A stretch of 64,000 bases of DNA from Mycobacterium sp. PSTR-4-N (GTDB taxonomy: Bacteria > Actinomycetota > Actinomycetes > Mycobacteriales > Mycobacteriaceae), in NCBI RefSeq assembly GCF_022348085.1, contig NZ_JAKRFN010000003.1, forward strand, positions 1 through 64,000, written 5' to 3'. The notes below the pieces were generated by a model. It was not told the DNA's origin. It did no database searches and saw nothing but the letters and a program-made list of their open reading frames with translations. This document shows positions 54,408-62,736 of this stretch, piece after piece. Numbering within the stretch: the stretch's first letter is position 1; the number at the start of each line of letters is the position of its first letter. The position numbers were made by a program, and so were the translations under genes.

Positions 54408-55588
54408 GACGGGCGCCAGCCTGACGCCTCGGCCCACGCCCATGCGCGGCGGTACGCCTCAGCGAACCACGGTTGCTTCGCGTAGTCGCCGGCGGTCGTT
54501 TGTCCCTGCGCGGCGGCGCTACGGGTGAGCTCCAGATACTCGGCGCGCGCTGCGGGCTCGGCCGTCAGCCAGTCGACGAACAGCAGCGCGAACCGCTGGC
54601 CGGGCCAGCCGTCGACCCGCACGTGCACGTTGGTCGGGCGGCCGGGGTCGGCCGAGCAGTAAAGCCGCTTGCCCCACTGGCCGTCGACGCCGGGCTGTGC
54701 GGTGTCCTGGGCGATGTCCTCGGTGATCGCCGTGCGGACATAGCCGGCGCCCAGCAGCGCGTCGGCGAGGTCGTCGGCGACGTCCAGCGACGCGACGGTG
54801 ACCTGCACGTCGATGACGTCCTCGGCGTCCAGACCGGGCACTGCCGTCGGACCGATGTGGTCCACCCTCGAGGCGTGATGACCGCACGCGGTGCGCAGTC
54901 TCGCCAGAATCCGTCGCGCTTGGGCCGGCCACTCGGGATCGGAGGCGACCAGTCGTGGCTCCGCCGCGGCGGGCCGGCCTCGGCGGAGATTGTCCGCGAA
55001 CGGGTGGATGCGTTCGTGCCACAGCGCGCGGGCCGCGCCGACCAGTTCGTCGGCGGTACCGGAATTGTCGAGCCAGACATCGGCGACGGCGCGGCGGTCG
55101 GCCTCGGTGGCCTGTGCCGCGATACGCGCTCGGGCGTCCTCTTCGGTGAAACCGCGATGCTCGATCAATCGCTGGACTCGAAGCTCCTCGTCGGCATGGA
55201 CGATGATCACCAGCGGGAACAACGGCGCCATCTGCGATTCAACGAGCAATGGGATGTCCTCGATGATCACCGCGTCGTCCGATGCGGCCGCTATCAGCTC
55301 TGAACGCCGTTGTCCCACAAGCGGATGCACAACACCGTTCAGCGTCTTGCGCTTGGCCTCGTCGCTGAACGCGATCGCGGCCAGAGCCGGTCGGTTCAAC
55401 GAGCCGTCCTCGGCGAGGATGCCCTCCCCGAACGCCTCGACCAGTTTGGCAAGCCCCTCGGTACCTGGCTCCACCACCTCCCGGGCGATGACGTCGCCGT
55501 CGACGACGATGGCGCCGAGCTCGTCGAACGTCGCCGACACCGTCGACTTGCCCGCCCCGATTCCTCCGGTCAATCCGATACGCAGCAC
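54401..55588 (-). CDS. coaE: Dephospho-CoA kinase fused to a GrpB/UPF0157 domain
   Basis: 395 residues. Residues 1-~200 are CoaE, which phosphorylates dephospho-CoA in the last step of coenzyme A synthesis: Walker A TGGIGAGKST, DGDVIAREVV, and lid region EEDARARIAAQ. Residues ~215-395 are a UPF0157/GrpB nucleotidyltransferase-fold domain (RVDHIGPTAVPGLDAEDVIDVQVTV, NVHVRVDGWPG); its role is unknown, though in M. tuberculosis the C-terminal part has been reported as chaperone-like (from memory). The fusion is normal for mycobacteria. It follows rpsA on the same strand, with a hairpin between them. Confidence 0.95.
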   Translation of the reverse strand: MLRIGLTGGIGAGKSTVSATFDELGAIVVDGDVIAREVVEPGTEGLAKLVEAFGEGILAEDGSLNRPALAAIAFSDEAKRKTLNGVVHPLVGQRRSELIAAASDDAVIIEDIPLLVESQMAPLFPLVIIVHADEELRVQRLIEHRGFTEEDARARIAAQATEADRRAVADVWLDNSGTADELVGAARALWHERIHPFADNLRRGRPAAAEPRLVASDPEWPAQARRILARLRTACGHHASRVDHIGPTAVPGLDAEDVIDVQVTVASLDVADDLADALLGAGYVRTAITEDIAQDTAQPGVDGQWGKRLYCSADPGRPTNVHVRVDGWPGQRFALLFVDWLTAEPAARAEYLELTRSAAAQGQTTAGDYAKQPWFAEAYRRAWAWAEASGWRPSQ

Positions 55589-55627
55589 GCCCGACAGTCT
55601 GTCAGGCAGCCGATGAGTGCAGACGAC

Positions 55628-55660
55628 GAAGGCCCCGACTCTTTCCGAGCCGGGGCCTTC
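55628..55660 (-). terminator. rpsA terminator hairpin
   Basis: Arms GAAGGCCCCGACTC (55628-55641) and GAGCCGGGGCCTTC (55647-55660), 14 bp with one G-U, loop of 5, 15 bases after the rpsA stop. Minus-strand bases that follow (GTCGTC) lack a T-run. It probably reduces readthrough into coaE, which starts 39 bases further on. Confidence 0.75.
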
Positions 55661-55674
55661 GATCGTGAACTGAC

Positions 55675-57120
55675 TTACGCGTTACCCGCGAGCTTTTCGC
55701 GCAGCGCGGCGAGCTGGGCATCGCTGGCCAGCGACCCGCCGGTCGACTCCTCCGAGCGGCTGTTCGACGACGATGAGGTCGGACGAGCCGCTTCCTCCGC
55801 CTCGGCCGCGGCGAACTTCTCCATCTGCGCGGTGTGCATCTTGTAGCGACGCTCCGCCTCGGCGTAGCGGGCCTCCCACTCGTCCCGCTGCTTGTCGAAG
55901 CCTTCGAGCCATTCGTTGGTCTCGGCGTCGAAGCCCTCCGGGAAGATGTAGTTGCCCTGGTCGTCGTAGCTGTCGGCCATGCCGTACTTCCAGGCCTCGA
56001 ACTCTTCGCTGTTGTAGTCCTCGTTGGCCTGCTTGAGGCTCAGCGAGATCCGGCGCCGCTCCAGGTCGATGTCGATGACCTTGACCATGGCGTCGTCGCC
56101 GACCTGGACCACCTGGTCCGGCACTTCGACGTGACGCTCGGAGAGCTCGGAGATGTGCACCAGACCCTCGATGCCCTCCTCGACCCGGACGAACGCACCG
56201 AAGGGCACCAGCTTGGTGACCTTGCCCGGCACGATCTGGCCGATGGCGTGGGTGCGGGCGAAGTGGCGCCACGGATCTTCCTGAGTCGCCTTGAGCGACA
56301 ACGACACCCGCTCGCGATCCATGTCGACGTCGAGCACCTCGACGGTGACCTCGTCGCCGACCTGGACGACCTCGGACGGGTGGTCGATGTGCTTCCAGGA
56401 CAGCTCGGAGACGTGCACCAGGCCGTCGACACCGCCGAGATCGACGAACGCGCCGAAGTTGACGATGGAGGACACGACACCCTTGCGGATGGCGCCCTTG
56501 GTGAGCTGGTTGAGGAATTCGCTGCGCACCTCGGACTGGGTCTGCTCCAGCCAGGCGCGGCGGCTGAGCACCACGTTGTTGCGGTTCTTGTCGAGCTCGA
56601 TGATCTTGGCCTCGATCTCCTTGCCGATGTACGGCTGCAGATCGCGGACGCGACGCATCTCCACCAACGACGCGGGCAGGAAGCCGCGCAGGCCGATGTC
56701 GAGGATCAGGCCGCCCTTGACGACCTCGATGACGGTGCCCTTGACGGCCTCGTCCTTCTCCTTGAGCTCTTCGATGGTGCCCCAGGCCCGCTCGTACTGA
56801 GCGCGCTTCTTGGACAGGATGAGGCGACCTTCTTTGTCCTCCTTGGTGAGGACCAGCGCTTCGACCTCGTCGCCGACGGACACAACCTCATTGGGGTCGA
56901 CGTCGTGCTTGATCGAGAGTTCGCGGGAAGGGATGACACCTTCGGTCTTGTAGCCGATGTCGAGTAGGACCTCGTCGCGGTCCACCTTGACGATGGTCCC
57001 TTCGACGATGTCGCCATCGTTGAAGTATTTGATGGTCTTGTCGATGGCGGCGAGGAAATCCTCCGCGGAGCCGATGTCGTTGAGGGCTACTTGCGGAGAC
57101 GTGACGGAGGGACTTGGCAT
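55675..57120 (-). CDS. rpsA: 30S ribosomal protein S1
   Basis: 481 residues from ATG 57120, the exact length of M. tuberculosis RpsA (from memory). Four S1/OB-fold repeats at roughly 36-105, 123-188, 209-277 and 294-363 (e.g. GDIVEGTIVKVDRDEVLLDIG, GAIRKGVVSSIVNFGAFVDLG, GQIVPGKVTKLVPFGAFVRV) and a disordered acidic/Ser-rich tail (ARPTSSSSNSRSEEST). Binds mRNA for initiation; also involved in the proposed pyrazinamide link. An upstream frame starting at 57405 is not coding. Confidence 0.98.
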   Translation of the reverse strand: MPSPSVTSPQVALNDIGSAEDFLAAIDKTIKYFNDGDIVEGTIVKVDRDEVLLDIGYKTEGVIPSRELSIKHDVDPNEVVSVGDEVEALVLTKEDKEGRLILSKKRAQYERAWGTIEELKEKDEAVKGTVIEVVKGGLILDIGLRGFLPASLVEMRRVRDLQPYIGKEIEAKIIELDKNRNNVVLSRRAWLEQTQSEVRSEFLNQLTKGAIRKGVVSSIVNFGAFVDLGGVDGLVHVSELSWKHIDHPSEVVQVGDEVTVEVLDVDMDRERVSLSLKATQEDPWRHFARTHAIGQIVPGKVTKLVPFGAFVRVEEGIEGLVHISELSERHVEVPDQVVQVGDDAMVKVIDIDLERRRISLSLKQANEDYNSEEFEAWKYGMADSYDDQGNYIFPEGFDAETNEWLEGFDKQRDEWEARYAEAERRYKMHTAQMEKFAAAEAEEAARPTSSSSNSRSEESTGGSLASDAQLAALREKLAGNA

Positions 57121-57188
57121 GTGGTGGGTTGCTCCGGACAGGTTCAATCGTAGGGACAAGAAGTGTTTTGTTGATCGCACCCGCGAAT

Positions 57189-57210
57189 AGAACGCACAGG
57201 TACTTGTCAA
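57189..57210 (-). promoter_or_regulatory. rpsA promoter
   Basis: On the minus strand a perfect TTGACA (57210-57205) is followed 15 bases later by TATTCG (57189-57184 region), with the sequence TTCTATTCG covering the -10 area. This leaves a ~65-base untranslated leader before ATG 57120. The spacing is short, so the exact -10 is uncertain. Confidence 0.5.
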
Positions 57211-57271
57211 GGCTACTCGACGCGGTACACGCAGGACAAACCCGCCCCGTGCAGCGGCTACTGTGCTGGGC

Positions 57272-58381
57272 GTGACACGCGTTCGCCGGGTCGGCGCGCC
57301 CCTGGGTCTGCTGATCGCACTCGGCACCGTCGCCGGCCTCATCGTGATTCTGCTCACCGCCGTCAACCCGGTCGGCACCTCGATCGGTTTCGTGCTCTCC
57401 AGCATCGCGATGACCGTGGTGGTGCTGTCCTATCTCTGGTTGGACCGGTGGGAGCCGGAACCGCCCCGGCTGCTCGTCTTCGCTTTTCTGTGGGGCACTT
57501 CGGCGGCGGTCGTCATCTCCGCGGTCCTGCAGATCCTCCTCGAGGCCTGGGTTCATCCCGCGGGCTCGAGCGACGTCAGTCCGCTGACCCTGGTGGTGGG
57601 CGCACCCGTGACCGAGGAAGCCGCCAAGGGTGTGTTCCTGCTGCTGATGATGACCGGCGTCCGGCGTAACGAGCTGAACTCGCTGACCGACTGCCTGGTC
57701 TATGCGGGTCTGGTGGGAGCCGGTTTCGCGTGGCTCGAGGACATCCTCTACATCGCCAACGGCGAGTCGGTGGCCGAGTCGCTGGTGACCGCGGCCCTGC
57801 GGCTGATCATGTCGCCCTTCGCCCATTCCCTGTTCACCACGATGACGGCCATCGGGGTGTGGTACGCACTGCACCGCCGCTCGACCGCGGGCAGAGCCGG
57901 CGCCCTCCTGCTCGGCTACGCGGGCGCGGTCCTGCTGCATGCGATGTGGAACGGGTCGTCTCTGTTGGGGGCGGGCGCCTACTTCGCGGTCTACGCGCTG
58001 TGGATGGTGCCCGTGTTCGCGCTGGCGATCACACTGGCGGTGCGCAGCCGGCGCCGTGAGCAACACGTGGTGGCGGGCACGCTGCCCGGCATGGTGGCCG
58101 CCGGCTTGATCAGCCCCAACGAGGCGACCTGGCTGGGGTCGCTGAAGACGCGCAAGCTCGCCGTCGACACGGCACACCGCTTCGGCGGCAAGCCCGCCGC
58201 GACCTCGATACGGCAGTTCGCCCATCGAGTCGTCGAGCTGGCGTTCGTGCGCGACCGGATCGACCGGGGCTTCGGCGATCCGCGCGTCATCGCGCTGCTG
58301 CACGAGGAGACCTACGCGCTGTACGCGGCACGCGCCACGTCACCGGCGCTACAGCACATGGCCGGCTTCCGGGCGTACTGA
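57272..58381 (+). CDS. PrsW-family intramembrane metalloprotease
   Basis: 369 residues from GTG 57272; a GTG at 57263 would add three residues. About eight to nine membrane segments. PrsW motifs: EE of VTEEAAKGVFLL, GFAWLEDILY (GxxFAxxE[ND]), SPFAHSLFTT and LLHAMWNGS, which supply the expected Glu and His metal ligands. PrsW in Bacillus performs site-1 cleavage of an anti-sigma factor; the target here is unknown. TACTGT (57259-57264) is 7 bases before GTG 57272, supporting this start as leaderless. Divergent from rpsA. Confidence 0.88.
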   Translation: MTRVRRVGAPLGLLIALGTVAGLIVILLTAVNPVGTSIGFVLSSIAMTVVVLSYLWLDRWEPEPPRLLVFAFLWGTSAAVVISAVLQILLEAWVHPAGSSDVSPLTLVVGAPVTEEAAKGVFLLLMMTGVRRNELNSLTDCLVYAGLVGAGFAWLEDILYIANGESVAESLVTAALRLIMSPFAHSLFTTMTAIGVWYALHRRSTAGRAGALLLGYAGAVLLHAMWNGSSLLGAGAYFAVYALWMVPVFALAITLAVRSRRREQHVVAGTLPGMVAAGLISPNEATWLGSLKTRKLAVDTAHRFGGKPAATSIRQFAHRVVELAFVRDRIDRGFGDPRVIALLHEETYALYAARATSPALQHMAGFRAY

Positions 58382-58408
58382 CGGCCCGCGGGCCGCCATA
58401 CTCGGCTG

Positions 58409-59041
58409 GTGATCCAGCACATCCTCAACTACCTCGGCATCGCGGCCGCCGCGGCATCCGGTGCCGTCCTCGGGGTCCGTAAGGGGTTCGACGTGTTCGG
58501 GATCGCGGCGATGGCGGTGCTGACCGGCGTCGGCGGCGGAGTGTTGCGTGACGTCCTGCTCGACATCGATCCCCCGCAGTCCCTGCAGCGCTGGCCGGAT
58601 GTCACCGTGTGCCTGGCCGCGGCCGCCCTGGCCACGCTGTTCGCGCGAACGGTCATCAGGCTTCATCATCCGGTGGCGATGCTCGACGCCGTCGGGATGG
58701 GGTTCTTCGCCACCTCGGGTGCCGCGCTGGCCGTCGACCACGGCGCCAGCTGGTTCGCCGCGGCGCTGCTGGGCATGGTGTCGGCACTGGCCGGCACGAT
58801 CATCCGCGATGTCACGGCCCGCGACGTGCCCGTCGTGATGGGTCCCGACGACATGTACGCGGTTCCCGCGATGCTCGGCTCGGTGATCTACGTCGTCATC
58901 GACTACTTCGGCCCGCAGTGGATCGGCGTCGCCGTCGGCACGCTGGTGGCGACGCTACTCCGCCTGGCGGCCATCACGTTCCACTGGCGGCTGCCTACCG
59001 GGCCGCGCGAGCTGATCGTGCGCGGACATCCGCCGTCGTAG
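58409..59041 (+). CDS. TRIC/UPF0126-family cation channel
   Basis: 210 residues with about seven membrane segments and an internal repeat: GVRKGFDVFGIAAMAVLTGVGGGVLRDVLL in the first half and GMGFFATSGAALAVDHGA...LGMVSALAGTIIRDV in the second. The repeated GGG/AGTIIRD pattern is the pore-lining KVVR-type motif of the prokaryotic TRIC family, which conducts monovalent cations as a trimer. GTG start at 58409, 27 bases after the PrsW gene. Convergent with the thioesterase gene (3 bases). Confidence 0.9.
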   Translation: MIQHILNYLGIAAAAASGAVLGVRKGFDVFGIAAMAVLTGVGGGVLRDVLLDIDPPQSLQRWPDVTVCLAAAALATLFARTVIRLHHPVAMLDAVGMGFFATSGAALAVDHGASWFAAALLGMVSALAGTIIRDVTARDVPVVMGPDDMYAVPAMLGSVIYVVIDYFGPQWIGVAVGTLVATLLRLAAITFHWRLPTGPRELIVRGHPPS

Positions 59042-59044
59042 TCG

Positions 59045-59851
59045 CTACGTCTTGAAGTAGACGATCTGATGCGTAGTGGCCAGAAGGGTGCCTGAGCGGC
59101 TCCAGATCTCTGCGGACTGATCGAAATAGCCGCCGGAGAAGCGGTTCGCCGATGCGCAGCCGAGTACGAATCCGTCTCCCGCGGAGGCGAGTTCCGTGCC
59201 GGTGGCGTGGAAGTAGGTGGTCAGCGAGATCGTGCCTGCCGGCGTGGGCGCGCCCAGCCGCAGGTAGACGCGCGGATAAAAGATGTCGCTGGCGGCAGTG
59301 AGCGCGGCGAAATCAAGGGGGCGTCCGTGTCGGTCGCGGGCCCACAGCATGGTGGTCGACGAGTCGGCGGGCGCCGCCCCCTTGGCCGGGACTGCGCCGT
59401 CGATGAAGCGCATGTCGTAGTTGCGGGCCCAAGCGATCATGGGCGGCAGCCCCCGTTCTGGCAGATCCTCGGGCGCGGGAACGCTCGGCATGGGTTTTTC
59501 GGTATCCGACCACGTATCGCGGCGTCGACCGAACACCGCTGTCGCCGTTGTGGTGATCGTGCCGTCCTGTGCCAGGTCGACGAACCAGTGTTGATTGCTC
59601 CGGTTGGTGCGCACGCAGCGGGCGGTGATGTCGAACTCTCCGTCGGCGATGGGCGCCGCGAAATTCACGGTGAGCGCCAGCGGCTCACCGTTGCATTCCG
59701 GCTGCAGTTCGACCGCGCGCAACAGCAGGGCAGCCGTCATGCCACCGAACGGACCGACCATGTTCGCCCAGTCGGAGGTGGTCCTTCCGCGAAAGACGCC
59801 GGCGTCGCCGGGTTGCAGCTCAATAGCCTCGTCGAACGGGTGCTCGGCCAT
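59045..59851 (-). CDS. Acyl-CoA thioesterase (TesB-like, double hotdog)
   Basis: 268 residues forming two hotdog domains: first GRTTSDWANMVGPFGGMTAALLLRAVE, where the Asn/Gly-rich helix is the usual active-site region; second with SAEIWSRSGTLLATTHQIVYFK. It should hydrolyse acyl-CoA to free acid and CoA; substrate length is not evident. GCAGGAGG lies 9 bases before the ATG, so this gene has a leader. The gap to polA (54 bases) holds a CAAGCC-N10-GGCTTG inverted repeat around a CATAAT element. Confidence 0.88.
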   Translation of the reverse strand: MAEHPFDEAIELQPGDAGVFRGRTTSDWANMVGPFGGMTAALLLRAVELQPECNGEPLALTVNFAAPIADGEFDITARCVRTNRSNQHWFVDLAQDGTITTTATAVFGRRRDTWSDTEKPMPSVPAPEDLPERGLPPMIAWARNYDMRFIDGAVPAKGAAPADSSTTMLWARDRHGRPLDFAALTAASDIFYPRVYLRLGAPTPAGTISLTTYFHATGTELASAGDGFVLGCASANRFSGGYFDQSAEIWSRSGTLLATTHQIVYFKT

Positions 59852-59867
59852 GTGCGCGCCTCCTGCT

Positions 59868-59889
59868 CAAGCCCAATTATGTAGGCTTG
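59868..59889 (-). promoter_or_regulatory. Operator-like dyad over the thioesterase -10 region
   Basis: Inverted repeat CAAGCC (59868-59873) / GGCTTG (59884-59889), spacer 10 bases, which contains minus-strand TACATAATTG with a strong CATAAT. A regulator bound here would cover the -10 of the thioesterase gene. AT-rich TATATATGC lies beyond it. Confidence 0.45.
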
Positions 59890-59905
59890 CATATATAGCA
59901 GACGC

Positions 59906-62614
59906 TCAGTGCGCCGCGGCGTCCCAGCTGCGGCCATAGCCGACAGAGACCTCCAGCGGTACGTCGAGCGGATAGGCCGTGCCCATGTGCTCGCGCACCA
60001 ACGCCTCCAAGGCCTCGCGCTCGCCGTCGGCGACCTCGAAGAGCAGCTCGTCGTGCACCTGCAGCAACATGCGTGAGCTCAGACCGGCATCGGCGATCGC
60101 GCGGTCGGTATTGATCATCGCGACCTTGATGATGTCGGCGGCACTGCCCTGGATCGGGGCGTTCAACGCTGCGCGCTCAGCAGCTTCACGGACGTTGCGG
60201 TTGCTGCTGTCGAGTTCGGGCAGGTAACGCCTGCGACCGAACACCGTCGAGGTGTAGCCGTCCTTACGCGCCTGGTCGACCACATCGCGCAGGTAGTCGC
60301 GGATCCCGCCGAAGCGGGCGAAGTACTGGTCCATCTGGACCTTCGCCTCCTCGGTGGAGATCTTGAGCTGCGCGGACAGGCCGTATGCGCTCAACCCATA
60401 GGCCAGGCCGTAGGACATCGCCTTCACCCGGCGCCGCAGTTCCGCCGTCACCTCGTCGATCGGCACGTCGAACGCCCGCGACGCCACGAACGAGTGCAGA
60501 TCCTCGCCGGTGTTGAACGCCTCGATCAGCCCCTCGTCGCGGGACAGGTGCGCCATGATGCGCATCTCGATCTGGCTGTAGTCGGCTGTCATCAGCTCGC
60601 TGTAGCCACCACCAACCACGAACGCGTCGCGGATGCGGCGGCCCGCTTCCGTGCGGATCGGGATGTTCTGCAGATTCGGCTCGGTCGAGGACAACCGGCC
60701 GGTGGCCGCGATCGTCTGGTTGAACGTCGTATGAATTCGACCGTCTTCAGCCACCGAGTTCAGCAACCCGTCGACGGTGACCTTGAGCCGGGTGGCGTCG
60801 CGGTGTGCCAGCAGATGCTGCAGGAACGGGTGGCCGGTCTTGTCGAAAAGGCCCTGCAGCGCGTCGGCGTCAGTGGTGTAGCCGGTCTTGGTCCGCTTGG
60901 TCTTCGGCATCTCCAACTCGTCGAACAGCACCACCTGCAGCTGCTTGGGCGAACCCAGGTTGATCTGCTTGCCGATCACCGCGTACGCCGCCTCGGCCGC
61001 GTCGCGGATCTGTCCGGCGAACTCGCTCTGCAACTCGGCGAGCATCTCGAGATCGACTGCGATACCTGCAGTTTCAAGGTCGGCCAGCACCCGCTGCACG
61101 GGCAGCTCCATGTTGCCCAGCAGCTCCGAGGAGTCGATGCGGGCCAGTTCCTCGTCGAGCGCGACGGCGAGATCCATCACCGCGCTGGCGCGCAGCAGCA
61201 GGGTCTGCACCGCCTGATCGTCGACGCCGTCGCTGTCGTCGAGCAACGAGAGTTGTTGCTGCTCGGCATTATCGGCTCGCAACTCGCGCTTGAGATACCG
61301 CAGGGAGAGATCGTCGAGTGTGAAGCTGCGCTGCCCGGGCCGCACCAGGTAGGCCGCCAGGGCCGTGTCCGAGGTGACGCCGGCGAGCGTCCATCCCCTG
61401 CCCTGGAGATCATGGATGGCGAGCTTGGCCTCGTGCAGGGCCTTCGGCTGCGCAGGATCGGCGAGCCACGCGGCCAGCGCGGGCTCGTCCTCGGGACTCA
61501 GTGTCGAGGTGTCGATGTAGCGGCCGTCGCCATCCGGTGCGACCAGTGCGAGCGCTGTCGCATCACTGGCGAAGGCCAGATGGTTGCCGACCACCGCGAC
61601 ACCAAAGCGCCCGCCGTCGGCGCGCTCGGCCAGCCAGCCCGCCAGTGTGCCGGGCGCCAAGGCCTCGCCGCGCACCTCGAAACCCTCCTCGACTTCCGGG
61701 TCGGCCGAAGCGAGGGTGTCGAACAGCCGGTCACGCAGCACCCGGAACTCCAGGTCGTCGAACAGGCGGTGGATCTGGTCCCGGTTCCACGGCTGCATCC
61801 GCAGCGTGTCCGGGGTCTGCGCCAACGGCACGTCTTTCACCAGATCGGTCAGTTCACGGTTGAGCACGACGCTGGACAGGTGCGCGCGCAGCGCGTCCCC
61901 GACCTTGCCCTTGACCTTGTCGACGTTGTCCACCAGCGACTGCAGCGAGCCGTACTCGGCGATCCACTTGGTCGCGGTCTTCTCCCCCACACCCGGGATG
62001 CCGGGCAGATTGTCGCTCGGGTCACCGCGCAGGGCCGCGAAATCGGGGTACTGCGCCGGGGTGAGACCGTACTTCTCCTGCACGGCATCGGGGGTGAACC
62101 GCGTCAGCTCGCTGACGCCCTTGCGCGGGTAGAGCACGGTCACGTCGTTGCTGACCAGTTGCAGTGAATCGCGATCCCCCGTGACGACGAGGACCCGGTA
62201 GCCCTCGTTCTCGGCCTGGGTGGCCAGCGTGGCGATGATGTCGTCGGCCTCGAATCCCGGCTCGGCGAGCACCGTGATGCCGAGCGCCCCGAGCACCTCC
62301 TTGGTGATGTCGATCTGGCCGCGGAACTCGTCCGGGGTGGCCGACCGGCCCTCCTTGTACTCCGGGTACTTCTCTTTGCGGAACGTCTGGCGCGACACGT
62401 CGAACGCGGCGGCGATGTGGCTGGGCTGCTCGTCACGCAGCAGGTTGATCAGCATGGCGGTGAAGCCGTACACCGCGTTGGTGGTGAGACCGCCCTGGGT
62501 CTTGAAGTTCTCGGCGGGCAGGGCATAGAACGCGCGGAAGGCCAGCGAGTTGCCGTCCAGCAGCATCAGGGTCTGTTTCTGATCGGTCACCGATGCGGTC
62601 TTGGCTGGGCTCAC
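59906..62614 (-). CDS. polA: DNA polymerase I
   Basis: 902 residues from GTG 62614, giving the mycobacterial N-terminus (V)SPAKTASVTD (a longer ATG at 62677 is unlikely). Domains: 5'-3' exonuclease (~20-320, LLDGNSLAFRAFYA, VTGDRDSLQLVS, GDPSDNLPGIPGVGEKTA); a 3'-5' exonuclease-like domain whose DEDD residues are not evident, as usual for mycobacterial Pol I; polymerase (~520-902, DYSQIEMRIMAH, RRRVKAMSYGLAYG, and VHDELLFE). Repair and Okazaki processing. A RecA-NDp-type promoter precedes it. Confidence 0.97.
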   Translation of the reverse strand: MSPAKTASVTDQKQTLMLLDGNSLAFRAFYALPAENFKTQGGLTTNAVYGFTAMLINLLRDEQPSHIAAAFDVSRQTFRKEKYPEYKEGRSATPDEFRGQIDITKEVLGALGITVLAEPGFEADDIIATLATQAENEGYRVLVVTGDRDSLQLVSNDVTVLYPRKGVSELTRFTPDAVQEKYGLTPAQYPDFAALRGDPSDNLPGIPGVGEKTATKWIAEYGSLQSLVDNVDKVKGKVGDALRAHLSSVVLNRELTDLVKDVPLAQTPDTLRMQPWNRDQIHRLFDDLEFRVLRDRLFDTLASADPEVEEGFEVRGEALAPGTLAGWLAERADGGRFGVAVVGNHLAFASDATALALVAPDGDGRYIDTSTLSPEDEPALAAWLADPAQPKALHEAKLAIHDLQGRGWTLAGVTSDTALAAYLVRPGQRSFTLDDLSLRYLKRELRADNAEQQQLSLLDDSDGVDDQAVQTLLLRASAVMDLAVALDEELARIDSSELLGNMELPVQRVLADLETAGIAVDLEMLAELQSEFAGQIRDAAEAAYAVIGKQINLGSPKQLQVVLFDELEMPKTKRTKTGYTTDADALQGLFDKTGHPFLQHLLAHRDATRLKVTVDGLLNSVAEDGRIHTTFNQTIAATGRLSSTEPNLQNIPIRTEAGRRIRDAFVVGGGYSELMTADYSQIEMRIMAHLSRDEGLIEAFNTGEDLHSFVASRAFDVPIDEVTAELRRRVKAMSYGLAYGLSAYGLSAQLKISTEEAKVQMDQYFARFGGIRDYLRDVVDQARKDGYTSTVFGRRRYLPELDSSNRNVREAAERAALNAPIQGSAADIIKVAMINTDRAIADAGLSSRMLLQVHDELLFEVADGEREALEALVREHMGTAYPLDVPLEVSVGYGRSWDAAAH

Positions 62615-62621
62615 GGCCTTC

Positions 62622-62643
62622 ACTCTAAGCACCGCGACCGACA
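62622..62643 (-). promoter_or_regulatory. RecA-NDp-like promoter of polA
   Basis: Minus strand: TGTCGGTC (62643-62636), 8 bases, TAGAGT (62627-62622); one mismatch to tTGTCRGtg. GTG 62614 lies 7 bases after the -10, the same spacing as uvrB, so leaderless transcription from a damage-inducible promoter is likely. Confidence 0.7.
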
Positions 62644-62701
62644 CGACGACCGGCGGGAATGAACGCGGGGTCGGCACCGTTTCACCGAGCGTCCATTCTT
62701 A

Positions 62702-62722
62702 TATAACATCGTTCTATAACGA
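62702..62722 (+). promoter_or_regulatory. Promoter/operator of the hydrolase-TetR pair
   Basis: Two TATAAC hexamers in direct repeat (62702-62707 and 62715-62720, 13 bases apart) lie in an AT-rich patch. The second is within TCGTT-CTAT-AACGA (62709-62722), a 5-bp dyad. TATAAC at 62715 would make a good -10. The TetR gene downstream (63531) is the natural candidate to bind here. Confidence 0.55.
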
Positions 62723-62736
62723 GCAGGAGCACCGCC

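Noticed and set aside
57121..57405. N-terminal extension of rpsA starting at 57405
   Set aside because: It reads through the divergent promoter region and the PrsW start; ATG 57120 gives the normal S1 length.
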